64,000 nucleotides of DNA, from contig DATEOC010000040.1 in assembly GCA_035274425.1 (NCBI GenBank), positions 1 through 64,000 of the forward strand. The letters are read 5' to 3'. A model generated the notes under the pieces. That model was not told the origin of the DNA. It did no database searches and was given only the letters and a program-made list of their open reading frames with translations. The DNA is from JADMIH01 sp035274425. GTDB lineage: Bacteria > Chloroflexota > Chloroflexia > QHBQ01 > JADMIH01. The position numbers and the translations under genes were made by a program. Below, piece by piece: positions 43,075 to 50,949 of this stretch; position 1 is the first letter of the stretch, and each line of letters starts with the position of its first letter.

Positions 43075-45423
43075 CTAGTTGCTGCGTGTACCCTTCTTCC
43101 TTGGCCTCGTACTAGTTATTTGTCTCATGACCATGATCGCATGCCCCAATCTTTCAGCGATCTGTAGCAGTATATCCAGCGCTTCCCTACCCTCGAACGC
43201 AGTTGCTTCGGTGCTATCTACAGCCAGAACACCTAGAACATCGTCCAATAGCCCTCTGATTGGCACAGTCACCACAGACTTGTACTGCGGTTCTTCAAGA
43301 TTCTTTCCCACAAACACATAATCTGGATGTGTGGCCTTCCAGAAGCCGAGATGTTGGAATACTCTTGATATCTGAGGTTTGTTGGTCACATAGGCCACAC
43401 CTGCAAGCCCATGACTTTCATTTGGTTGATCCCCTATGTAGAATTGAGCTTGCCGCCTTACGCTTGCATGCGCATCATCGCCATAAGTAGCTCGAATGAG
43501 AAGATACTCTCCCGTTCTGTCTGGCAGCAGTATACTTGCTCTCTGCACATTCCAGTCAAAACCCTCGACCACATTCTTTAATACCTGCACCAAGAAGTCC
43601 TGTTCCACGACATGTTCAGACCATTCTCCAGCTCCAGCGGTCGCCAAAAGGTCTAAGATTTGTCCATCCAATTCTGTCAGGCTAAGCGTAGCACGTGCCT
43701 GACGGCTGATTGTCTCATATTCTTCGGTTTGAGCTTTATACTCACTCGATAGAGCTTTATACTCCTCAAGGAGCACGCTTAAGTGCTCTACTAGAGCTCG
43801 GCATGGTTCTCCTTCGTCGTCAGCACCCTCTGCCCTGGGATCTTGCTTGAGCATCGAGATTATGTATTCACTCATCTGCTTGACTGCTTCAGATTGCTTG
43901 AATGCAGGCATGTCCTCCAACGGCTTCCCTGGATTGCCTAATGCTTGTATTCTATTCAAGAAAGTTAGCTGCCATCTGCTGCTCTTAATGACAACCCACA
44001 GTATCGTCAGTCCTTCCTTAAGGGCTCGCTCCAACAGCGCAACTACTTCCAGGTCTCTTATGAACGGTGTGTCCAGAAAATCTTGGGTAACTAGCAGTAG
44101 CGCCAACTTCGCGGAGGTTAGTGCCTGATCAAGGCCGGAATGTGCCCTTGCTCCTGTTCTGACCTGTGTCTCATTGAATACGAGTAGGTCATCAGCCGTG
44201 ACCCGATCCCCAAATTCGATCAGAAACTTCTCCAGCCAACTAGCGTCTTTGTAGCTATGTCCTATGAACAATCGTGTTCTCACCTGTTTGGTGCCGACTG
44301 TCCGCCTTATATCCTCCACTGTTGGCCGGGCTACAACTACAGGTTGTCCTGCTCCAGATGTGCCTGTACCAATATTCTCTGTATTTCTCTCACCAACAGG
44401 CAGAGGTGCGTCTCCGAGAGATTTAGGCAGTCTGAAGTCAAGTTTGCCGCCCTGATACGGATCCCAGACTGCTCGCCACTCTCCTATTTCATCATTCCAC
44501 CGTCTTAGGTAAATTGTGCCTGTCCTCTCAGAAAGCTCGATATGCGCATAGTTGTATGCATTTGTATACCGAGGATCGCCTTCGACCCTCCGGCTAAACG
44601 CAGCCCCAGCAGAGATTGTTACGCTCTCATATATGCCTTTCAGGTAATAGGCACGCTGCTTGTGCACATGACCTCTCAGCACAAAGTGACAATACTTACT
44701 TAGCAGGTCTTCAACCCTGTCTCGATCGTATTCCTCTAGCCACTCAAATGGGTGATGTAGGATTCCAATGACTATATCCACTGGGGGGTTTTCGGCTTCA
44801 AGTTTGCGGATCGCCGTCATTACCTGTGGTTCTCCAACGACAAGGCGACCATAGTCGTTTATCTTTGAGGTATCTGAATCCTTATATCGCCCACACATGA
44901 GTGCCGAGTTGAGGCCCAGGAATGCAATTCGCTGTCCGTTGATCTCCTCACTGTGATAGCTCGCATAAGGTGAGGCAAAGTGTGGAGTGTATTTGCTCGC
45001 AAATGCTGTATAAGCCTCGAATGGCTCGAGCATTTTCACCTTCATTCGTTCATCTAATATCAATTGTTTTGCTTCTTGCTCTGTTCCTAGCGGCCTTTGA
45101 AGGAGCGCAGGAACGTATTTGAGCGATGCCTGATTTAGATCGTGATTGCCAGGTATGATAAATAACCTTTCACTTGGCAAACCCACCGCACGAAGTACAG
45201 GATCAAGGAAATTGCCTATGGCGCTTTCGTATTGTTTCTCTTCACCCGAGAAGGTAATATCCCCACTGAAGATCACAAAGTCAACTTTGCGTAACTTACC
45301 ACTTATTTCTGCTCGTGCTTCTATATCTTTGACCAATCTCTCCCTAATGATTTCCATGTCATACTTGGTGCCTTCGCGACCTTCATGCCAATCTGATAGA
45401 TGAAGCCATGTTAGTGTGCTCAT
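43075..45423 (-). CDS. Metallophosphoesterase-TIR-GAF multidomain protein, candidate anti-phage factor
   Basis: 782 residues. Residues 1-330 are a calcineurin-like phosphoesterase with all metal motifs: D11-x-H13, GD (55), GNHD (92-95), HH (223-224) and GHVH (251-254). Residues 383-523 are a TIR domain (RTRLFIGHSYKDASWLEKF, DLLVFNETQVRTG, LALLLVTQDFLDTPFIRDLE), with Glu459 a likely catalytic residue. A short coiled coil (545-580) leads to a GAF domain (590-765). TIR domains often cleave NAD or make signal nucleotides in defence. Base composition is AT-richer than neighbours, and a decayed DUF3883 gene lies upstream, suggesting horizontal transfer. Confidence 0.85.
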   Translation of the reverse strand: MSTLTWLHLSDWHEGREGTKYDMEIIRERLVKDIEARAEISGKLRKVDFVIFSGDITFSGEEKQYESAIGNFLDPVLRAVGLPSERLFIIPGNHDLNQASLKYVPALLQRPLGTEQEAKQLILDERMKVKMLEPFEAYTAFASKYTPHFASPYASYHSEEINGQRIAFLGLNSALMCGRYKDSDTSKINDYGRLVVGEPQVMTAIRKLEAENPPVDIVIGILHHPFEWLEEYDRDRVEDLLSKYCHFVLRGHVHKQRAYYLKGIYESVTISAGAAFSRRVEGDPRYTNAYNYAHIELSERTGTIYLRRWNDEIGEWRAVWDPYQGGKLDFRLPKSLGDAPLPVGERNTENIGTGTSGAGQPVVVARPTVEDIRRTVGTKQVRTRLFIGHSYKDASWLEKFLIEFGDRVTADDLLVFNETQVRTGARAHSGLDQALTSAKLALLLVTQDFLDTPFIRDLEVVALLERALKEGLTILWVVIKSSRWQLTFLNRIQALGNPGKPLEDMPAFKQSEAVKQMSEYIISMLKQDPRAEGADDEGEPCRALVEHLSVLLEEYKALSSEYKAQTEEYETISRQARATLSLTELDGQILDLLATAGAGEWSEHVVEQDFLVQVLKNVVEGFDWNVQRASILLPDRTGEYLLIRATYGDDAHASVRRQAQFYIGDQPNESHGLAGVAYVTNKPQISRVFQHLGFWKATHPDYVFVGKNLEEPQYKSVVTVPIRGLLDDVLGVLAVDSTEATAFEGREALDILLQIAERLGHAIMVMRQITSTRPRKKGTRSN

Positions 45424-45471
45424 TTATCGGTTCTACCTTTCTCACTGCACGCTGTCCTTCGCTCCTATTAC

Positions 45472-45950
45472 CTAGTGCTCAACTTTTACAACTGGCCGGA
45501 ACTCGAGCTTTGCCGGATTCTGTACCACAAGTACATCAGGTCGGTTGGCGCAATTGAACACCAAGTACAGCCAGTAATCCGCCCTTAACCTCTCTGCCGT
45601 TCTATATTCACTTGGAGTGAGCGCCACAATATCCGTCCCCTCTTTCCCTTCACCTCGATTGCCGTTTGTGGGTCCTAAAGGTGCATCCCTCGTGAAATCC
45701 TGTCGAACCCCGATGCTCATTCTCTACGCTCTCAGCCTCTCGCCCGTGCGCCTTCTCGTACGCCTTCACCACCTCCTCGTCCGACGACCTTGACAGACGA
45801 TCCTATCTGACTGCTTGTTATGACCTCAATAGGCTCAGGAAGCAGTAGACCTTGAAAGGTAACATTCAGCACGAGCTTAGTGCTCAATTCTGGACTAGTC
45901 AATGTAGCTGTCTCTTCTATGCTTGTCTGCGCTCAAGCTTGTTCAATTCC
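45472..45950 (-). pseudogene. Decayed DUF3883-domain gene
   Basis: The last frame encodes TDIVALTPSEYRTAERL followed by RADYWLYLVFNC, the end of a DUF3883 (restriction-associated) domain. Upstream, in other frames, are AIEVKGKRG (around 45655, the expected IEVKG core), DEEVVKAYEKAHGREAESVE (around 45720-45780) and ETATLTSPELSTKLVLNV (around 45870-45930). Their order is as in an intact protein, but at least three frame changes separate them. Earlier pieces may extend to about 46040. It is directly upstream of the TIR gene. Confidence 0.6.
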
Positions 45951-46066
45951 TGAGCAAGCTGTAAGTTATAGGCACTAAACGACAAAGCTACAGACTATAT
46001 CCAAGCCAAGATATACGGTCAGGAGCGATGCATCCTATCATAGTTGGAGATCTTTGGCAACTTACT

Positions 46067-46230
46067 ACCTGGACGTAAAAGTTCAGAGTAGGGGTAAGGA
46101 ATATAGCCGTAGGGGCGAGATTTATCGCGCCCTTGCCTGGGACCACTAGCCATGTTGGGTAGCCATTCCTACCAGGGCGTGATAAATCTCGCCCCTACAC
46201 CCTTATTCTGAACATTTACACCTGGACGTA
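46067..46230. mobile_element. MITE-like element with 11-bp flanking direct repeats
   Basis: ACCTGGACGTA occurs at 46067-46077 and 46220-46230. Between them the ends are inverted (GTAAAAGTTCAGAGTAGGGGT against GTAAATGTTCAGAATAAGGGT, 18 of 21), and inside is a second inverted repeat of the GTAGGGGCG family (46109-46133, 46174-46198; one mismatch). No reading frame is present. It looks like a short non-autonomous element with target-site duplication. The rest of 45950-46350 holds only pseudogene traces. Confidence 0.6.
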
Positions 46231-46353
46231 GGCGCTCTTCCCGGGGTGCAGGAGAACTTCCTTTATGAGCGTGTGGGTGCTGCCAGCCCTGGAAGGGTCA
46301 GAACTGAGACCAGTGGATGCTGGTCGACGCCTCGCTTCGCATTCAAACCGACT

Positions 46354-47163
46354 ATGTTATACTTCACGGAGATGGTGGCCGATACTCAAATATCACTCCG
46401 CACTCCGCACTCCACATTCCGCACTCATAACATCCTCGGCGTGCGGGTGCATGATTGCGACGAGGAGGGAGCGGTGCTGGCGATTGAGCAGTTCCTACGG
46501 GAGCGGCCAGCGCATCTGCACCAGGTATGTACCGTAAACCCTGAGTTCGTGATGGAGGCGAGGCGCTACCCGGCGTTCCGGAAGCTGCTAAATAGCGCCG
46601 ACCTGGCGACGCCGGACGGCATAGGCATCATCATGGCGGGGCGGTTGCTTGGCACTCCTTTCAAGGGGCGAGCTACGGGCGTGGCTCTCGTGGACCGCCT
46701 GGCCTCGCTCTCAGCGAGGGAGGGGTATACCCTGTTTCTGCTGGGTGCGGGGGCGGGCGTGGCGGAGGAGGCGGCGCAGGCGCTCGCTCGCAGGCATGAG
46801 GGAGTGCGTATCGCAGGCACGTACGCAGGCTCGCCCAGGGAGGAAGAGCTGCCGGAGATAGTTTCGCGCCTTGAAGGAGTTCAGCCGGACGTGCTGCTTG
46901 TGGCTTATGGCGCTCCGAGGCAGGACCTCTGGATAAATGAGCACTGCCAGCTCTTCCCGCCGTCGGTCAAAGTAGCTATGGGTGTGGGAGGCGTGTTAGA
47001 TTATCTGTCGGGCCGTGTGCCCCTGGCACCCCCCTTGCTGCGCAGGGTGGGTCTTGAATGGCTGTATCGCCTGGTCAAGCAGCCCTGGCGCTGGCGGCGA
47101 ATAGTTAGGGTGTTCGCGTTTGGTATGTTAGTACTCAAGAAGAAGTTAGAAGTTAGAAATTAG
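46354..47163 (+). CDS. WecG/TagA/CpsF-family glycosyltransferase (GT26)
   Basis: About 269 residues. NILGVRVHDCDEEGAV at the start, HQVCTVNPEFVMEARR, SADLATPDGIGIIMAGRLLG and VAYGAPRQDLWINEH are the GT26 signatures. It would add N-acetylmannosamine(-uronate) to an undecaprenyl-linked sugar for surface polymers. The start is uncertain: residues about 14-25 (LRTPHSTFRT) come from an in-frame CGCACTC heptamer array directly before the conserved domain. The last codons (KKLEVRN) come from another array. Confidence 0.85.
   Translation: MLYFTEMVADTQISLRTPHSTFRTHNILGVRVHDCDEEGAVLAIEQFLRERPAHLHQVCTVNPEFVMEARRYPAFRKLLNSADLATPDGIGIIMAGRLLGTPFKGRATGVALVDRLASLSAREGYTLFLLGAGAGVAEEAAQALARRHEGVRIAGTYAGSPREEELPEIVSRLEGVQPDVLLVAYGAPRQDLWINEHCQLFPPSVKVAMGVGGVLDYLSGRVPLAPPLLRRVGLEWLYRLVKQPWRWRRIVRVFAFGMLVLKKKLEVRN
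46394..46427. repeat. CGCACTC heptamer array at a gene start
   Basis: Four to five period-7 units (CGCACTC, CACATTC) immediately before the conserved N-terminus of the WecG-like protein. Confidence 0.8.
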
Positions 47164-47242
47164 AAATGAGGGTAGCTTCAAGCTCTCCGCTGTTAACTTC
47201 CACTCCTAAAACTAATTTCTAACTTCTAACTTCTAGTTTCTA
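47140..47242. repeat. Inverted pair of AGAAGTT-class heptamer arrays
   Basis: AGAAGTT/AGAAATT units (47140-47170) and their complement TTCTAAC units (47211-47242) flank a 40-nt spacer and can form a long stem. The left array includes the stop codon of the upstream gene. Confidence 0.8.
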
Positions 47243-47252
47243 AGCCTCAAAG

Positions 47253-47801
47253 ATGCTCGATTTCAACACACACAACCATGACCCAGAAGCGCCGATGTAC
47301 TGCGCGAACCATCCAAAGGTGGAGACCTACCTGCGATGCGGTAAGTGCGGCAAGCCCATTTGCGCCAAGTGCAGGGTAAGCACGCCCGTCGGGTTCAGGT
47401 GTTACGACTGCGCCAACCTGAGCGTGCTACCTACGTATGCGGTAAGCCCCAGCTATTACCTCAAATCGGTGCTCGCGGCGCTCGCGGCTGCTACAGTTTC
47501 GGGCGCGCTCATGGGTTTCTTTCCCAACTTTGAGTTCTGGGCGGCGCTCCTCATGGGTATCATAGTACCGGAAGCGATAGCAATGGCCGCAAACCAGAAA
47601 CGCGGGCCAGGTCTGCAAGCCGTGGGGGTCGTCGCCGTCCTCTATGGCTTTGCTCTCAGCCGGGTGATCATGGAGGTATTCGATACGATGATCTTCCGCT
47701 CCACCCTCCCCATATTCCGCAACTGGCCTTTCTTCATCAACCAATACACGATAATGTGGCTGGCATTGGCCTTATTCCTGGCCTATCGCCGCCTCAAGTA
47801 G
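47253..47801 (+). CDS. Zinc-finger (B-box-like) membrane protein
   Basis: 182 residues. The N-terminus carries a Cys/His zinc finger (YCANHPKVETYLRCGKCGKP, then CAKCRVSTPVGFRCYDC). About four transmembrane helices follow. Proteins with this zinc finger and membrane segments recur in Chloroflexota and Actinobacteria, sometimes fused to rhomboid domains, but no function is established here. Confidence 0.7.
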   Translation: MLDFNTHNHDPEAPMYCANHPKVETYLRCGKCGKPICAKCRVSTPVGFRCYDCANLSVLPTYAVSPSYYLKSVLAALAAATVSGALMGFFPNFEFWAALLMGIIVPEAIAMAANQKRGPGLQAVGVVAVLYGFALSRVIMEVFDTMIFRSTLPIFRNWPFFINQYTIMWLALALFLAYRRLK

Positions 47802-47828
47802 CCGGCACCCTTCGAACCCCGTATCGAT

Positions 47829-48890
47829 ATGCAGGACGCCCCAACTCCCACGGAGAGCTATAATCCCATCAGGTTGGATGGGAACGCGTCCGCGACGGAG
47901 AGCATTGCGGTGCTTGAAGGGATTATGCAGGCGTTCGGTGGCGTGCGCGTGCTGGTGGTTGGGGACCTCATCCTCGACAAGTATATTATCGGTAGGCCCA
48001 CACGTATATCTCGCGAAGCGCCTATCGCCGTGCTCGAACACGTGCGCGACTATATCGTGCCGGGAGGAGGCACCAGCCCCGCCTGCACAATCTCCTCTTT
48101 AGGCGGCCATGCGCATCTCGCCGGGGTAGTGGGCAACGATAAGTCGGGGAGCGATCTGAAAGCCGAGTTGTCTCGCCACGGAGTAGATACAGAGGGAGTT
48201 GTCACTGACCGGGAACGTCCGACGATCACTAAGAGGCGGATAGTAGCCCAGGTTACGCCCTCCATGCTCCAGCAGGTGGCACGCATAGACCATATAGACC
48301 GCACTCCCATAAGTGGCGAGGTGGAGGTTAAGCTCATCGCCGCTATCGAGAAAGAGCTTCCTGCGTGCCATGCTGTGCTCGTAAGCAACTACAAGAGCGG
48401 CACCCTCACTCCCACCATCGTAGAGCGCATACGGGAGATGGCGACTGCCCACGGGAAGATACTCGCGGTCGACTCCCAGGGCGACCTGGCGCTCTTTCAT
48501 GGATTCGGTATCGTAAAGTGCAACCAGGCTGAGGCTGAGGAGACGCTACGTCGGCCATTGGTGGGCGAAGCAGATTTCATAAAGGGGATGTCCGAGCTGA
48601 TAGAGGGTCTGGGGGTTGGGGCCGTAATTGTGACCCGTAGCGCCGAGGGCATGTCGGTACTGACTCGCACAGGGGAGTACTGCCACATCCCTGTGACCAA
48701 TACCTCAGAGGTGTTCGACGTAACGGGCGCGGGAGATACGGTGATAGCTATAATTACGCTCGCGGTAGCGGCGGGCGCGGACTTGTTCGACGCGGCGCGG
48801 TTGGCGAATTACGGAGCGGGCGTGGTCGTGCGGAAATGGGGTAATGCGGTGCTGAGGACGGAAGAGCTGGCGGAAGCGATTCGGGAGTGA
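47829..48890 (+). CDS. PfkB-family sugar kinase, RfaE1/HldE-like
   Basis: 353 residues. VRVLVVGDLILDKYIIGRPTR begins the ribokinase-like fold, VPGGGTSPACTISSLGG binds the sugar, and FDVTGAGDTVIA holds the catalytic Asp and anion hole. It is closest in pattern to the heptose-7-phosphate kinase half of HldE (RfaE domain I). It lacks the cytidylyltransferase half. It lies near the GT26 gene, suggesting a role in surface sugar precursor supply. Confidence 0.82.
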   Translation: MQDAPTPTESYNPIRLDGNASATESIAVLEGIMQAFGGVRVLVVGDLILDKYIIGRPTRISREAPIAVLEHVRDYIVPGGGTSPACTISSLGGHAHLAGVVGNDKSGSDLKAELSRHGVDTEGVVTDRERPTITKRRIVAQVTPSMLQQVARIDHIDRTPISGEVEVKLIAAIEKELPACHAVLVSNYKSGTLTPTIVERIREMATAHGKILAVDSQGDLALFHGFGIVKCNQAEAEETLRRPLVGEADFIKGMSELIEGLGVGAVIVTRSAEGMSVLTRTGEYCHIPVTNTSEVFDVTGAGDTVIAIITLAVAAGADLFDAARLANYGAGVVVRKWGNAVLRTEELAEAIRE

Positions 48891-48895
48891 CCGTC

Positions 48896-48935
48896 GTAGG
48901 GGCATGGCGTGCGTCGCTATGCTCCATGCCCCTAC
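48896..48935. repeat. Short copy of the GTAGGGGCG-family inverted repeat
   Basis: 12-bp perfect stem GTAGGGGCATGG/CCATGCCCCTAC with a 16-nt loop, directly after the sugar kinase stop. It may serve as a terminator. Confidence 0.65.
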
Positions 48936-48963
48936 TATTCAACGATTTGATCCTGGATGAGAA

Positions 48964-48992
48964 TTGACATAAACCCCGGCCTCTGATATTAT
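48964..48992 (+). promoter_or_regulatory. Sigma-70-type promoter for the Xer recombinase gene
   Basis: TTGACA (48964-48969) and TATTAT (48987-48992) with a 17-bp spacer, about 105 bp before the ATG at 49098. Confidence 0.75.
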
Positions 48993-49097
48993 GTAGGGAC
49001 TTTGGACCGTCTGCCGAATATCGGTGGGCATCCTTGCATGGTCTCCTACTTGGGCGCACGGCTTTCACAACGCATCACGCATTACTGGAGATACTAA

Positions 49098-50081
49098 ATG
49101 CTCAACCTTGAGTATATTGAGCAGTTCCTTACTGTACGCACCCAGCAGAGCGAGGGTTCGGCCAACACCCTCTCCGCCTATCGCAACGATTTGAGCCAGT
49201 TCGCTGAATACCTGAGCGGTGGTCAAAGTAGCACAGCGCAACGCGTCGAAGCGTGGTCCCAGGTCAACCGAGACGCGATAATGTCTTTCCTCCTCTACCT
49301 TAAAGAGAGGGGCTACGCGCCCACGACGGTAGCGCGAAAGCAAGCGGCTATCAAGTCTTTCTTCAAGTTCCTTGTCTCTAAAGGGGTCGTATCGTCCAAC
49401 CCTGGGGAGAAGCTCGCCTCGCCTCACGTGGACCGCGCCACGCCGCAGACGATAACAACTTCGGAGGCAGACCGCCTCATAACGCAGCTTGCTCGCCCAA
49501 ATAATAGCCCTGAAGCGTTGCGTGACCGCGCTATGATGCACCTGATGTTCGCGACGGGGCTGCGGGTGGGGGAGATTGTGGCGCTCAATATTGGCGACGT
49601 TGATTTGAGCGCGGGCATAGTAACTATAGCGGGGAGGGGTAAGGCAGGCAAATCGCGTATGGTGCCCATCAACTCACAGGCAGCAGTATCGTCGGTGATT
49701 GAGTACCTGGAAAGAGAACGTCCCTCACTGTCAACTTCGAACGAAGGCAAGGGTCTTGCTGTTAGGGACCGCGAGGCGTTATTCGTCAATCACAGGGGCC
49801 AGAGGTTGACCCGCCAGGGATTCTGGCTCATACTAAAGCGGTACGCGAAGCAGGCAGGGCTTGGAGAGGTCTCGCCCCACACCCTGAGGCATACCTTCGC
49901 CGCTCAACGCCTTAAGAATGGGGCCGACGTGCGGGACCTTCAGAAGATGCTCGGCCACGCCAGCATCTCGACCACGCAGGTGTATGCCCGCATGGGCCAG
50001 CGAGGCGAGCGAGGCCAAAGGGAGGAGCGCAATCCAAAGCCAGGCGCATCTTTGAGGAGGCAGCGCAAAGCGACCTCATAG
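49098..50081 (+). CDS. Tyrosine recombinase XerC/XerD
   Basis: 327 residues. The N-terminal SAM-like core-binding domain (1-90) is followed by the catalytic domain with Arg in ATGLRVGEIVAL, Lys in GRGKAGKSRMV, HxxR in SPHTLRHTFA, His in LGHASISTT and the nucleophile Tyr in QVYARM. It resolves chromosome dimers at dif; length and lack of phage neighbours favour the housekeeping enzyme over an integrase. The C-terminal 20 residues are basic and variable. Confidence 0.9.
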   Translation: MLNLEYIEQFLTVRTQQSEGSANTLSAYRNDLSQFAEYLSGGQSSTAQRVEAWSQVNRDAIMSFLLYLKERGYAPTTVARKQAAIKSFFKFLVSKGVVSSNPGEKLASPHVDRATPQTITTSEADRLITQLARPNNSPEALRDRAMMHLMFATGLRVGEIVALNIGDVDLSAGIVTIAGRGKAGKSRMVPINSQAAVSSVIEYLERERPSLSTSNEGKGLAVRDREALFVNHRGQRLTRQGFWLILKRYAKQAGLGEVSPHTLRHTFAAQRLKNGADVRDLQKMLGHASISTTQVYARMGQRGERGQREERNPKPGASLRRQRKATS

Positions 50082-50083
50082 CG

Positions 50084-50194
50084 AGTTTTGAATTTTGAAT
50101 TCTCAATTTTGAGTTATACTAGTCTACCGAGACTCGGCACCAACTCAAGACACAGCCCTCAATTCAAAATTCAAAACTCAAAATTCAAAATTTC
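50084..50194. repeat. Inverted pair of TTTTGAA-class heptamer arrays
   Basis: TTTTGAA/TTTTGAG units (50084-50115) and AAATTCA units (50160-50194) are complementary and flank a spacer with an inner CCGAGACTCGG palindrome. Same arrangement as at 16953-17098 and 63210-63297. Confidence 0.8.
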
Positions 50195-50208
50195 AGTGAG
50201 GAGGGAAC

Positions 50209-50763
50209 ATGGACAGCCAGAAGCAGGACGCAGCTATGGACGAGAACGTAGAGGAAATGGACGACACCGATGACATGGATATGGAGGATGAGGAAGTAGA
50301 GATCACGCGGGATGAGCTGGTTGCTTCCCTACAGGAGGTTGTGCGTGACCTCTCCGCTGGTCTCAAGGGAGATGAACGCGATGCCTACCTCGGTGCCGAC
50401 GACCTCGCCCAGAACGACTGGTTCTTCGCGGGTGTCTCCGACCAGGAAGGCACCTACTCGGTGACTATGTGGCCCGCCGAGGGTGAAGAGGACATGCTTC
50501 GTATAGATATAGGGACCGAAGATGACGTACACAATCTCGCCGACAACCCCGAAATGGTCGAGAGCATGACTGATGAGTTCATCTCGGCCATGGAGGACGA
50601 AGACGATTTCGAAGATGACGAGGAGTTTGAGGAGTACGACGAAGAAGAGGATGAGGAGGACGAAGACGAAGATTTGATGGATGATGAAGAAGATATGATG
50701 GACGATGAGGACATGGAGGACGAGGAGACCGTCAGCCGCGACGGAAACATGCCCCCACGCTAG
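50209..50763 (+). CDS. Acidic protein of unknown function
   Basis: 184 residues, GGAGGG upstream of ATG 50209. The middle (about 40-120, ITRDELVASLQEVVRDLSAGLKG and WFFAGVSDQEGTYSVTMWP) looks folded. Both ends are almost wholly Asp/Glu; the C-terminal 60 residues are a run of acidic residues and Met. I do not recognise a family. A terminator follows. Confidence 0.6.
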   Translation: MDSQKQDAAMDENVEEMDDTDDMDMEDEEVEITRDELVASLQEVVRDLSAGLKGDERDAYLGADDLAQNDWFFAGVSDQEGTYSVTMWPAEGEEDMLRIDIGTEDDVHNLADNPEMVESMTDEFISAMEDEDDFEDDEEFEEYDEEEDEEDEDEDLMDDEEDMMDDEDMEDEETVSRDGNMPPR

Positions 50764-50786
50764 CATCTCGCGCCTGGTAGAGCAGA

Positions 50787-50820
50787 GGGCTGCCACCCCG
50801 GCGGCCCTTTATTTTATTCT
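50787..50820 (+). terminator. Intrinsic terminator
   Basis: 8-bp stem GGGCTGCC/GGCGGCCC (one G-U pair), 5-nt loop, followed by TTTATTTTATT. It ends the acidic-protein gene. Confidence 0.8.
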
Positions 50821-50826
50821 ACTTGA

Positions 50827-50905
50827 AACGCAAAGACGCAAAGGGTACAAAGTACGCAAAGATTCTGATGATTCACCGCAGAGACGCAGAGTGCGCAGAG
50901 ATTTT
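50827..50905. repeat. Composite short-repeat array
   Basis: CGCAAAGA units (50827-50863) and CGCAGAGA units (50874-50905), just upstream of glyS. Confidence 0.8.
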
Positions 50906-50949
50906 ATAGAGGGATTAGGGATATCGTAATAGCAATACGGAGGGAGAAA

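Noticed and set aside
49098..50081. Tyrosine recombinase as a prophage or island integrase
   Set aside because: No attachment repeats, tRNA or phage genes nearby, and length and motifs fit chromosomal XerC/D.
50764..50949. Possible T-box leader before glyS
   Set aside because: No AGGGUGGNACCGCG-type antiterminator sequence; the GC-rich hairpin is an ordinary terminator of the previous gene.
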